Source: Rhodanobacter sp. ANJX3 (GTDB taxonomy: Bacteria; Pseudomonadota; Gammaproteobacteria; Xanthomonadales; Rhodanobacteraceae). From it: DNA of 64,000 nucleotides. Both the position numbers and the translations under genes were made by a program. A model generated the notes under the pieces. The model was not told where the DNA came from, did no database searches, and saw only the letters and a list, made by a program, of their open reading frames with translations. Below are positions 1-7,837 of this stretch, piece by piece. Within the stretch, counting starts at the first letter, position 1; each line of letters starts with the position of its first letter. The DNA lies in contig NZ_JACHCM010000004.1 in NCBI RefSeq assembly GCF_014200755.1, positions 434,001 to 498,000 on the forward strand, read 5' to 3'.

Positions 1-656
1 TTCTGCCATTTACCGGCGCCGATGGAGGCCAGCCGCACGCGCACGCCGAGCAGGGGCTCGACGTCTAGCGCGCTGGCTTCGGCAAACACGTGCTCGAGCT
101 CGGACAGCTTCTCGATCACGATGTGCACGCGCAGCCCCAGCTTCAGCCCGATCAACGCCAGACGCACATATTCGCGGTCCTTGTAGCCGTTGCAGATCAC
201 GATGGAACCGGGGCGCGCCATCGCCAGCACGGCCATCAGCTCGGGCTTGGAACCGGCCTCCAGGCCGAAACCATGCGTGCCCGCGGCCACCAGCTCGCCG
301 GCCACACCGCGCTGCTGGTTGACCTTGATCGGGTAGATAGCCGTATAGCCGCCCGAATAATTCCATTCGCCGATCGCCTTGGCGAAGGCGTCCTGCAACT
401 TGGACAGGCGATCGGCGAGAATGTCGGGAAAACGCACCAGCAGCGGCAGGCGCAGACCTTCGTCGCGCGCACGCGCCACGATGCCGGGCAAGGACAGGGC
501 GGGACCCGTCGGGCCTCGCGGGCGAATGACGATGTCGCCGCCGGCATCCGCATCGACATAGCCATCACCCCAGTGCGCCATCGCGTAGGTGTCGCGGGCG
601 ACGTCGGTGCTCCAATCGGGTGTATTCCAATCGGATGTGTTCCACTGCTTCGCCAT
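1..656 (-). CDS. speA: Biosynthetic arginine decarboxylase, N-terminal part (cut by window edge)
   Basis: Reading the minus strand from the ATG at 656-654 gives an open frame running off the left edge, about 218 codons. It begins MAKQWNTSDWNTPDWSTDVA and contains YPIKVNQQ at about residue 107; the lysine of this motif carries PLP in fold-III arginine decarboxylases. The following GFGLEAGSKPEL and ICNGYKDREY stretches are also typical of SpeA. The enzyme converts arginine to agmatine in the cytoplasm, the first step of one polyamine route. A GAGGAG ribosome site lies 8-9 bases before the start. The divergent neighbour is spermidine synthase, which supports the role. Full SpeA proteins are about 630 residues, so roughly two thirds of the gene, including the C-terminal domain, lies outside the window. 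Confidence 0.93.
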   Translation of the reverse strand, partial: MAKQWNTSDWNTPDWSTDVARDTYAMAHWGDGYVDADAGGDIVIRPRGPTGPALSLPGIVARARDEGLRLPLLVRFPDILADRLSKLQDAFAKAIGEWNYSGGYTAIYPIKVNQQRGVAGELVAAGTHGFGLEAGSKPELMAVLAMARPGSIVICNGYKDREYVRLALIGLKLGLRVHIVIEKLSELEHVFAEASALDVEPLLGVRVRLASIGAGKWQ

Positions 657-1021
657 CGGCGAATCTCCTCAAGTGACCAGATCTGGACGGCCGCAGGCCC
701 TGCATCAACGGCATGTAGCCCACGAATGCGTCGCAGCGGCGAGCCTTGACGGTATCGCCCGTTGGCCGGCCGCCGGCTCGCGGCGGCACGTCAGCGGGCA
801 CGAAGTTCGACCGGCCGGAAGCCTCGCACGCCGCGGGGCCGGTCGAACTTGCCGGCCGCGCGACGCGCTGCGCCGCCGACCGAACCGCTATTGTAATGGT
901 CGCCTGTGACGATATGCGTATGGCCGTTGAACTGCGCCTTTGCGCCGCGCTTCTTTAGGATGCCGTTTCAGCAGTTACAATGGCCGGCCCCATTCTCCCT
1001 TGCACGTCAGGAACTCCCGCC
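657..1021. promoter_or_regulatory. Divergent speA-speE intergenic region with a long inverted repeat
   Basis: A 365-base gap between the divergent polyamine genes that must hold both promoters. A TACAAT hexamer at 976-981 could be the -10 box of speE, but I find no good -35 match. The clearest structure is a perfect 14-bp inverted repeat described separately. Several short open frames here are not supported as genes. Confidence 0.5.
803..850. repeat. Perfect 14-bp inverted repeat between speA and speE
   Basis: AAGTTCGACCGGCC at 803-816 is matched by its exact reverse complement at 837-850, with a 20-base spacer. There is no T-run on either side, so it is not an ordinary intrinsic terminator. 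It lies about 147 bases before the speA start and 172 before the speE start. It could be a leader-RNA hairpin or a protein site; the sequence does not say which. Confidence 0.7.
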
Positions 1022-1891
1022 ATGTCGCAGCAGCACACGCCGAATGAAGTCCGCTGGTTCACCGAAGCCCACCAGGCCTCCGGCTCCTCCATCGGTTTTC
1101 GCACCGAGCAGCAGCTGCACGCCGAGAAAACGCCGTTCCAGACCATCGAGATCTACAAGACCACCGACTGGGGCAACCTGATGGTGATCGACGGCTGCGT
1201 CATGCTGACCACGCGCGACAATTTTCTCTACCACGAGATGATGACCCACCCGGCGCTGTTCACCCATGCGCGCGCCAAGCGCGTGGTGATCATCGGGGGC
1301 GGCGACTGCGGCACGCTACGCGAGGTGCTCAAGCACGAGGAAGTGGAAAAAGCCACGCAGGTGGAAATCGACGAGCGCGTGACGCGGCTGGCCGAGGAAT
1401 ATTTCCCTGAGCTGTGCGACAGCAACCACGATCCGCGCGCCGAGCTGCTGTTTATCGACGGCATCAAGTATATGGCCGACGCCGAGCCGGAATCGCTGGA
1501 CCTGATCATCGTCGATTCGACCGATCCGGTCGGACCGGCCGAAGGCCTGTTCAATGCCGCTTTCTACACCAGCTGCTACAAGGCGCTGCGCCACGGCGGC
1601 ATCCTGGTACAGCAGAGCGAATCGCCGCTGGTCCATCTGGACCTGATCAAATCGATGCGCTCGGCCATGCGCGCCTCGGGTTTCTCTGCCGTGCGCACGC
1701 TGCCGTTTCCGCAGCCGTGCTACCCCACCGGTTGGTGGAGCTGCACGATGGTGCGCAAGGGCGGCGACCTGTCCGGTTTCCGCGAACGCGGCGCGCTGAG
1801 CAAAAATTTCCCCACCCGCTACTACAACGCCGACATTCACAAGGCCGCGCTGGCGCAGCCGGAATTCATGCGCGAGGCGCTGGGCGAGTAA
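1022..1891 (+). CDS. speE: Spermidine synthase
   Basis: 289 residues starting MSQQHTPNEVRWFTEAHQ. It transfers the aminopropyl group from decarboxylated S-adenosylmethionine to putrescine. Visible family features are QTIEIYKTTDWGNLMVIDG near the N-terminus, the nucleotide-binding loop VVIIGGGDCGTLREVLKH with the usual acidic residue afterwards (VEIDERV), and the catalytic-loop sequence LIIVDSTDPVGPAEGLF. The ATG at 1022 is preferred over the in-frame ATG at 980 because the protein family begins here and a CAGGAA ribosome site precedes it at 1008-1013. It is divergent from speA, so two polyamine genes share one control region. Confidence 0.95.
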   Translation: MSQQHTPNEVRWFTEAHQASGSSIGFRTEQQLHAEKTPFQTIEIYKTTDWGNLMVIDGCVMLTTRDNFLYHEMMTHPALFTHARAKRVVIIGGGDCGTLREVLKHEEVEKATQVEIDERVTRLAEEYFPELCDSNHDPRAELLFIDGIKYMADAEPESLDLIIVDSTDPVGPAEGLFNAAFYTSCYKALRHGGILVQQSESPLVHLDLIKSMRSAMRASGFSAVRTLPFPQPCYPTGWWSCTMVRKGGDLSGFRERGALSKNFPTRYYNADIHKAALAQPEFMREALGE

Positions 1892-1953
1892 TCCGGCCGG
1901 AGCCCTGTCTGCGGCGGAGCACGCCGCGCGTCGGGGGGTGGCCCGAGCGTCGG

Positions 1954-2220
1954 CTAGAACAGCTTGCTGCGTACCTTGGGCAGCAGCACCAGCAGCAGCG
2001 TAGCGATCGGCCCGAACAACAGCGACAGCAAGAACCACAGCAGGCCGCTGCGGTTCTTGCCCTGCGCCAGCGCCGCGTTGACCAGCGCCAGCGTGCCCCA
2101 GCCCGCAAACCACGGTGCGCCTGTAGCGAAGGTTAAATAATGATCCAATGCGTTCTCCCAACCAGTTCGGGCCCGTCGCGGTGGCGCGCCAGCTGCCCAT
2201 GAGTTCCACAAGCCATGCAT
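1954..2220 (-). CDS. Small hydrophobic membrane protein
   Basis: Up to 88 residues, no recognised family. There are two hydrophobic stretches, one around APWFAGWGTLALVNAALAQ and one GLLWFLLSLLFGPIATLLLV, separated by a short KNRSG turn and ending in a basic tail (PKVRSKLF), so a two-helix inner-membrane hairpin is likely. The start is uncertain. The ATG at 2220 gives a proline/arginine-rich leader that looks unlike a membrane protein, whereas a TTG at 2148 preceded by GGGAG would give about 64 residues holding just the two helices. It is convergent with speE. Function unknown. Confidence 0.55.
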   Translation of the reverse strand: MHGLWNSWAAGAPPRRARTGWENALDHYLTFATGAPWFAGWGTLALVNAALAQGKNRSGLLWFLLSLLFGPIATLLLVLLPKVRSKLF

Positions 2221-2338
2221 ATGGAGAGTCCTATCCTAACAAGCATCGCGGCGGCTGCCCGTCCGCCGGGGTGATTGGATCAGCCCGGCTTAATCGGCGC
2301 AGGGTATGCTGACCGCTTTAATCTGTAGACGGAAACCG

Positions 2339-3382
2339 ATGATGCGTGGACTGCACCGCCTTGCCCTGACCTGCGCCCTGTCGCTCGCCTTCGCGCCTGC
2401 ATTTGCCGCCGACGCCGCCAAGCCCGCGGATCCCGCGGTCGCCGCACCCTCGCGCGACAAGGCGTTGCTGGCCTACCAGCATGATCTGGTCAGCGTACTG
2501 GCGCCACGCGCCGACGCCATGCCGCTGCTGGCCGCCGCCATCCTGTCGCGGCCCTTGACCGACCTGCCCAAGTTCAACAATTTCCACGGGCTGATCGACC
2601 GCGCGGCGCAGGCCGATGGCGCCGCCGATATCGCGGCGGCCATCAGCTGGACGCGGCTGGCCGATTGCGACAGCAAGGCAGATGCCTGCCCCAATGCATC
2701 GGCGCTCGAACAGCTCACCACGCAGGCGCCGGACAACGCCGCCGTGTGGCTGCTCAAGATCGGCGAAGACACCCGCAATATGAAGCAGGACGCGGCGCGC
2801 GCCGATCTGGCCAAGGCGGCCAACGCCAAGCTGTATGAGGATTACGCCGGCACCAGCCTGAAGGCGCTGGCCAACTCGGTGGGCATACTGCCGCCGCCGG
2901 CCGATACGTACGACAGCGCCAACGCCAGCGGTGCGGCCGGGGTGCAGGTCGTGCTCGTCTACGGCCTGGCCAACGCGCAGCCGCAGCCCGTGCTGCAGGT
3001 GACCGCCAAGCTGTGCGAGAGCGCCGCCGGCGATGCATCCATCAAGGCCGACTGTCTGAAACTGGGCAAGGTGCTCGAGTGGGGTTCCAGCCCGCTGGGT
3101 CGTTCGCTCGGGCTGCATCTGCGCGAAGTGCTGGCCGACGATCCGGCGCAGCAGGAAGATGCCAAGCACGCGCGCCTGAGCCTGATCTGGCAGGTGCAGA
3201 GCTTCAGCCGTCTGCTCGGTCGCGCGCAGAATGACGCCGCTGTCGCGCAGCATCTGGTGACCATCGCCCGCCGCGGCGGCACCGAAATGAGCTTGCTGCT
3301 GACCGCCCTGCGCGACAACAACATCCCGACCGAAGCGCCGGCCGACTGGAAGCCGCCGTCCGCGTCACAGCCGCAGGGCTGA
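2339..3382 (+). CDS. Hypothetical exported protein
   Basis: 347 residues beginning MMRGLHRLALTCALSLAF with a clear signal peptide that probably ends at AFA-ADAAK, so it should be periplasmic. The mature part is alanine-rich and mainly helical, with cysteines at CDSKADAC, KLCESA and KADCLKL. Stretches such as DNAAVWLLKIGEDTRNMKQDAARADLAKAANAK resemble a degenerate tetratricopeptide-like helical array, but I do not recognise the family. A longer in-frame ATG at 2306 lacks the signal peptide at its N-terminus and is less likely. It lies alone between a minus-strand small gene and a ParA-like gene. No function is assigned. Confidence 0.75.
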   Translation: MMRGLHRLALTCALSLAFAPAFAADAAKPADPAVAAPSRDKALLAYQHDLVSVLAPRADAMPLLAAAILSRPLTDLPKFNNFHGLIDRAAQADGAADIAAAISWTRLADCDSKADACPNASALEQLTTQAPDNAAVWLLKIGEDTRNMKQDAARADLAKAANAKLYEDYAGTSLKALANSVGILPPPADTYDSANASGAAGVQVVLVYGLANAQPQPVLQVTAKLCESAAGDASIKADCLKLGKVLEWGSSPLGRSLGLHLREVLADDPAQQEDAKHARLSLIWQVQSFSRLLGRAQNDAAVAQHLVTIARRGGTEMSLLLTALRDNNIPTEAPADWKPPSASQPQG

Positions 3383-3458
3383 TCTCGTCGCAGCGCAGCT
3401 TTGCGCCGCATCCGCAGCCGTGTAGGCTTGGGCCACCTTCCGCGGCAGGGGTGAGTCG

Positions 3459-4091
3459 ATGCTTACGACGCTGGTGGCAAGCAGCAAAGGTGGATGCGGC
3501 AAGAGCACGCTGGTAACCCAGCTGGCCTCGCACTGGGCGCAGGCGGGTCAGCATACCGCCATCATCGATGCCGACCGCCAGGGCTCCAGCTTTCGTTGGG
3601 CGGCCCTGCGGCCGGACAATGTACCCGGCGTACTGGCGCTCGAAGGCGGCAAGAAAGCCCTGCAGAAGGTGCCTGCCGACACGCAGCAGCTGTTGATCGA
3701 CACACCGGCCGGCGTGGGTGAACGCGAGCTTGAGCCCTACATCGAATCGGCCGACGTGCTGCTGGTGCCGGTACTGCCGTCCTCGTTCGATCTGCACGCC
3801 ACGCTCGGTTTCATCGAAGAGCTGCAGAAGATCAACCGCATTCGCCGCGGCAAACTGCCAGTCGCGCTGGTCGCCAACCGGCTCAAGCCATGGACCCATG
3901 CCAGCCAAGACGCGGTCGCCCAGCTCGCCGAGCAATCTCCCTTTCCGATCGCCGCACAGCTGCGCGACAGTCAGGCCTATGTGCTGCTGAGCGCGCTGGG
4001 CAAGGGCATCTTCGATTACCAGTCCGAGCAGGTGCGCAACCACCAGCAGGATTGGAAAGCCCTGCTGCGCTGGATCAAGCGCCAGCAGTGA
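3459..4091 (+). CDS. Solo ParA/MinD-family P-loop ATPase
   Basis: 210 residues. The deviant Walker A motif SSKGGCGKSTL is at about residues 8-18, followed by IIDADRQGSS, the switch sequence LLIDTPAGVG near residue 80, and VALVANRLKPW, all features of the ParA family. The protein is shorter than the Soj-type ParA encoded at 39306-40181 and has no ParB beside it, so it is not obviously a chromosome-partition gene. Small solo ParA ATPases position other cargo such as plasmids, chemoreceptor arrays or cell-surface machinery. A GGGGTGAG ribosome site precedes the ATG. The phosphatase gene that follows is 82 bases away on the same strand. Cargo unknown. Confidence 0.85.
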   Translation: MLTTLVASSKGGCGKSTLVTQLASHWAQAGQHTAIIDADRQGSSFRWAALRPDNVPGVLALEGGKKALQKVPADTQQLLIDTPAGVGERELEPYIESADVLLVPVLPSSFDLHATLGFIEELQKINRIRRGKLPVALVANRLKPWTHASQDAVAQLAEQSPFPIAAQLRDSQAYVLLSALGKGIFDYQSEQVRNHQQDWKALLRWIKRQQ

Positions 4092-4173
4092 AAGTCCATC
4101 CAGCAATCTCGCCTTCCGCTGCCTGCATCGATACTCGGGGCAGCTCGCGCGCTATCACCTGACGGAGTCCACC

Positions 4174-4647
4174 ATGCAAGAACTCATTCTGCTGCGACAT
4201 GCCGAGGCCGTACCCATAGACAAGGCCGGTGACGACCAGCAACGCTCGCTCAGCGCGCGCGGCGAACAGGAAGCCCAGGCCGCCGGGCGCTGGCTGGCTG
4301 GACACGGCGCCCACCCCGACCGCGTGCTGTGTTCGCCCAGCCGCCGCACCGACGAAACCGCCCGGCTTGCACTGGCCGCCATCAATAACGCGCCCGCACC
4401 GCAGCTGGCCAGCGAAATCTATGACGCCTCTCCCGGCGAACTGCTGGCCCTGCTGGACCAGCACGGCGACGCCGACACCGTGATGCTGGTGGGCCACAAC
4501 CCAGGCATCGAACGGCTGGTGGCGCTGCTGGTCGAGGGCCGCTCCGACGAATACCGCGGCATGCCGCCGGGCGCTCTGGCCGTGCTGCATCTGAATGGCG
4601 CGCTGGAGCCGGGCAACGCCAGGCTGGATGCTTTCTGGTCGCCGTGA
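4174..4647 (+). CDS. sixA: Histidine phosphatase, SixA-like
   Basis: 157 residues. The N-terminal LILLRHAEAVP carries the RHG-type catalytic histidine, and VMLVGHNPGIERL near residue 109 carries the second histidine. DRVLCSPSRRTDETA supplies the conserved arginines. The length and the HNP motif fit the SixA branch of the histidine phosphatase superfamily, whose E. coli member removes phosphate from phosphohistidine on phosphotransfer proteins. Its actual partner here cannot be read from sequence. The last codons overlap the GTG start of the YceI gene by four bases (GTGA), so the two are probably translationally coupled. Confidence 0.85.
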   Translation: MQELILLRHAEAVPIDKAGDDQQRSLSARGEQEAQAAGRWLAGHGAHPDRVLCSPSRRTDETARLALAAINNAPAPQLASEIYDASPGELLALLDQHGDADTVMLVGHNPGIERLVALLVEGRSDEYRGMPPGALAVLHLNGALEPGNARLDAFWSP

Positions 4648-5228
4648 CTCAGCCTGTTGCCACCGCGTCGCTGCTGGCGTCGCTGCTTTTCGCCGCGCTG
4701 GTGCTGGCAGCGCCGACGGCGCGCGCGATGGATTACCGCATCAACTCAGCCCGCTCGGACGCTGAGTTCGGCGTCCGACTGCTGTGGCTGAAAACCATCA
4801 CCGGACGCTTCACCCAGATCGCCGGTGAGGTAAAGCTCGACGATCACGGCCTGGCCACGGTCGATGCCCGCATCACCGCCAGCAGCATCCAGATGGCCTC
4901 CGACCGGCTGCGCCGCTGGGTGATGGCGCCGGATTTTTTCGACGCCCTGCAGTACCCCACGATCCGTTTTCTGTCGCAGCCGATCACCTTCAGCATGCTT
5001 ACCACTGGCGGCGTGCTGCAGGGCCAGCTGACCCTGCGCGGCGTCACCCAGCCGATGCGCTTTGAACTGCTGCCCGCCCATTGCACGCCAAGCGTACGGC
5101 AGACCTGCCTGATCGAAGCGCGTGGTTCGCTGTCGCGCACCGCCTTCGGCATGGCCTCGCATCGAACCGCGCTCTCTGACCAGGTGCAGTTGGGCCTGCT
5201 GATCGCGCTGGAACATACGCCGAACTGA
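4644..5228 (+). CDS. YceI-family periplasmic protein
   Basis: 194 residues with a signal peptide ending at TARA-MDYRI. The mature protein shows the YceI lipocalin-like pattern: YRINSARSDAEFGVRLLWLKTITGRF, then ASSIQMASDRLRRWVMAPDFFDALQYPTIRF, then LQGQLTLRGVTQPMRFEL, and a C-terminal RTAFGM segment. YceI proteins are small beta-barrels that bind a polyisoprenoid chain in the periplasm; their physiological task is poorly defined. The GTG start overlaps the stop of the SixA-like gene. Two cysteines late in the protein (HCTPSVRQTCL) could form a disulfide. Confidence 0.88.
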   Translation: MTQPVATASLLASLLFAALVLAAPTARAMDYRINSARSDAEFGVRLLWLKTITGRFTQIAGEVKLDDHGLATVDARITASSIQMASDRLRRWVMAPDFFDALQYPTIRFLSQPITFSMLTTGGVLQGQLTLRGVTQPMRFELLPAHCTPSVRQTCLIEARGSLSRTAFGMASHRTALSDQVQLGLLIALEHTPN

Positions 5229-5255
5229 CACCGACAACCCGTATCATGCGGGCAC

Positions 5256-7229
5256 ATGTCTCCGCGCTCGATCTTTCTCCCGGCTCTGTTCGCTGCAGCC
5301 CTGCTGCAGGGCTGTGTCGCGTCGAAAACGCAGATCCGCCGTGCCGATGCGGTCGTCGCCGCCACCGTCGACACGCGCACGAGCTGCGATCGTCCGGACC
5401 ATTGCGCCGCGGCGTCGCCGCTGCTGGACGCCGCGACCGATGCCGTCGCCGCATCCACACTGCAGCGGCCCGTGCATATCGTCAGCCTGCTCAACGACAG
5501 CGAGGCCGCCATGGTGGCGCGGCTCAGCCTGATCCGCGGCGCCCGCCACTCGATCGACGTGCAGACGTATATCTGGGAGCAGGACGATGTCGGCCAGCTG
5601 GTGCTCGACGAGCTGGTACAGGCGGCGCGGCGCGGCGTGCAGGTGCGCATACTGGCCGATCAGCTTTCCTCGTTCGACGACATGGCCGTGCTCAACCGGC
5701 TGGCGCGGGTCAGCCCCCATTTGCAGGTGCGGCTGTACAACCCGACATTCCACGACGCGCATACCTCGCCGCTGCAATGGGCTGCGGGTATCGCCTGCTG
5801 CTTCTTCAAGTTCAACCAGCGCATGCACAACAAGGTGCTGCTGGTCGACGACAGCGCCGGCATTACCGGCGGGCGCAATTACGAAAATCGCTACTTCGAC
5901 TGGGACGACGACTTCGACTACGTCGACCGCGACGTACTGGTCGGTGGACCGGCTGCCAAGGCCATGGCCGACAGTTTCTTGCTGTTCTGGAACCATCGCC
6001 GCTCGGTGCCGTTGACCCATCTGCGCGACGTCAATCGCTATATCGTGGCGCATCCGGCTGCGCCGGAGTGGCCCGCGCCGACCTTCGCGCATCCGCAACG
6101 CGCCTATCGAGCCCAGCAGGAAGCCAGTGATCCCGACTGGCTGCGTGCGCACGTGCTGGCCGACAGCATCCGCACCGGCAACGTGGAATTCTTCAGCGAT
6201 ATGCCGGCCAAGACCGACAAGCCGAACAAGAAGAGCGCGCGCGAGTTCACCCGCCACGTGATGCAGATGGTGGCCAGCGCCAAAAGCGAAGTGGTTCTGC
6301 AGACGCCGTACTTGGTGATGAGCCGCCGCGCGCGCAAGATTTTCGACAAACTGCACCAGCAGACGCCGCCTCCACGCATTATTGTCGCGACCAACTCACT
6401 GGCCTCGACCGACGCCTTCGCGGTGTATGCGCTCTCCTACAAACACCGCAAACGCTATCTGAAAGACTACGGTTTCGAGATCTACGAGCTGAAGCCGCAC
6501 GCGCCGGGGCCGGCCGAAGCCAATGCCTATGCCAGCATGGAATCGACCAGTGAAAGTGCGCCGCCGATGGACAGCGGCGAAACGACCGGCGGCACCGGCA
6601 CCGCCAATGCCGATGGCCAGACCGGCAGCGAAGGCGCTCCCAGAGACGGCGGCGGCAAAAGCAAAAGCAACGAAGCCTCGCGCCATTTTGTGGACACTGA
6701 GAACCGCGGACTGCTGGGCAGCCATGGCAGCAGTCGGCGTCCGGCCCCGCTGATCAGCGGCGGCCGCCGCTTTGGCCTGCATGCCAAGTCGATCGTGATC
6801 GACGACGGCATCGCCATGGTCGGCTCGCACAATTTCGACCCGCGCTCGGATCACTACAATACCGAGGCCGGCGTGATCATCTACGACCAGCGTTTCGCCA
6901 CGCAGCTGCGCCAGAGCATTCTGCGCGACACGCAGCCGGAGAACGCATGGGTCATCGGGCCGCGGCGCACGGGCGTACCGGTACTGACGGATATCAACAA
7001 CGCCATCGGCAGCGTCTCCGAACAGCTGCCGCTGTTCGACCTGTGGCCGTTCCGCTACGCGACCAGCTATCAGCTCAAGCCTGGCTGCCAGCCGATGCGC
7101 GTCAGCGACCCGGGCTTCTTCGCCTGCTACGAGCCGGTGGGCGATTTCCCCGACGTGGCGGTCTCGCCGAAAATGTTCTTCACCCTGATCATTACCGCGT
7201 TCGGCGCCGGCGTGTCGGGCATCCTCTAG
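5256..7229 (+). CDS. Phospholipase D-family lipoprotein (cardiolipin-synthase-like)
   Basis: 657 residues. The N-terminus MSPRSIFLPALFAAALLQGC ends in a lipobox, so it is probably a lipoprotein. Two HKD motifs of the PLD superfamily are present: HNKVLLVDD followed by GGRNYENRYFD near residues 190-213, and HAKSIVIDDGIAMVGSHNFDPRS near residues 508-530. Both have the H-x-K-x4-D spacing and so appear intact. Between them, at about residues 430-475, lies a low-complexity linker rich in Ser, Gly, Thr and Glu. Such proteins exchange phosphatidyl groups, but the substrate is not evident. A C-terminal tail ending FFTLIITAFGAGVSGIL is hydrophobic and may sit in the membrane. Confidence 0.85.
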   Translation: MSPRSIFLPALFAAALLQGCVASKTQIRRADAVVAATVDTRTSCDRPDHCAAASPLLDAATDAVAASTLQRPVHIVSLLNDSEAAMVARLSLIRGARHSIDVQTYIWEQDDVGQLVLDELVQAARRGVQVRILADQLSSFDDMAVLNRLARVSPHLQVRLYNPTFHDAHTSPLQWAAGIACCFFKFNQRMHNKVLLVDDSAGITGGRNYENRYFDWDDDFDYVDRDVLVGGPAAKAMADSFLLFWNHRRSVPLTHLRDVNRYIVAHPAAPEWPAPTFAHPQRAYRAQQEASDPDWLRAHVLADSIRTGNVEFFSDMPAKTDKPNKKSAREFTRHVMQMVASAKSEVVLQTPYLVMSRRARKIFDKLHQQTPPPRIIVATNSLASTDAFAVYALSYKHRKRYLKDYGFEIYELKPHAPGPAEANAYASMESTSESAPPMDSGETTGGTGTANADGQTGSEGAPRDGGGKSKSNEASRHFVDTENRGLLGSHGSSRRPAPLISGGRRFGLHAKSIVIDDGIAMVGSHNFDPRSDHYNTEAGVIIYDQRFATQLRQSILRDTQPENAWVIGPRRTGVPVLTDINNAIGSVSEQLPLFDLWPFRYATSYQLKPGCQPMRVSDPGFFACYEPVGDFPDVAVSPKMFFTLIITAFGAGVSGIL

Positions 7230-7270
7230 GCGCCTGTTCACGCTCTGCCCTTGCCTCGCGTCCGCGCGGT

Positions 7271-7825
7271 TCAGCGCAGGCTGGCGACTGGATCGTCGTG
7301 CGAGGAAAAGCGCATCGGCAAGTCTGCACTCAGGCCATCGGGATGATCCGGCGGCACGGCAAAACGCCAGCCGCGGACGCTGCGCAGGGCGTGCGCATCA
7401 AGCACTGTATCCCCGCTCGACTCGAGCACGCTGGCCGCCGTGACGCGGCCGCTGCCATCGATGCTGATGTGCATGATCACACGGCCGTCCAGATGACCAC
7501 GCAGCCTGTCGTAGGCCACATCGCGATTCACCGGCATGTCCAGCGGCACCAGCTCCGGCGGCAGCGCGGCAGGCGCTTCGGTGCTTTGGCCGGCGATATG
7601 GCTATCGATGGGCGGCTGCCGCGGCCGATGGCTTCGTATCGATAGCGGTGCCGGCGGGTGTGAGGTCGCTGGCCGTGCAGCGGCGAAATGATTGGAGGAG
7701 CCATGCCGCTTCAGCGGCATGGCCAGCGGTTCGTCGGCGCTGCGCTGACTGAGCCAGTGCGTGCCGGCCACACCGACCGCCAGTGCCAGCAGGCTAAGGA
7801 CGACAGTGGTGCGCAGGCGCAACAT
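7271..7825 (-). CDS. TonB-like protein with C-terminal TonB domain
   Basis: 184 residues. An N-terminal membrane anchor (TTVVLSLLALAVGVAGTHWL) is followed by a proline/serine-rich periplasmic linker and a short TonB C-terminal domain: LDGRVIMHISIDGSGRVTAASVLESSGDTVLDAHALRSVRGWRF. It could transduce energy to an outer-membrane receptor such as the one at 45839, but no exbB/exbD lies nearby and the linker is short. A role as a general TonB-domain envelope protein is equally possible. It is convergent with the PLD gene, and its start lies 12 bases after the stop of fadI on the same strand, so they may be co-transcribed. Confidence 0.8.
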   Translation of the reverse strand: MLRLRTTVVLSLLALAVGVAGTHWLSQRSADEPLAMPLKRHGSSNHFAAARPATSHPPAPLSIRSHRPRQPPIDSHIAGQSTEAPAALPPELVPLDMPVNRDVAYDRLRGHLDGRVIMHISIDGSGRVTAASVLESSGDTVLDAHALRSVRGWRFAVPPDHPDGLSADLPMRFSSHDDPVASLR

Positions 7826-7837
7826 GGGGTGAGCCGC

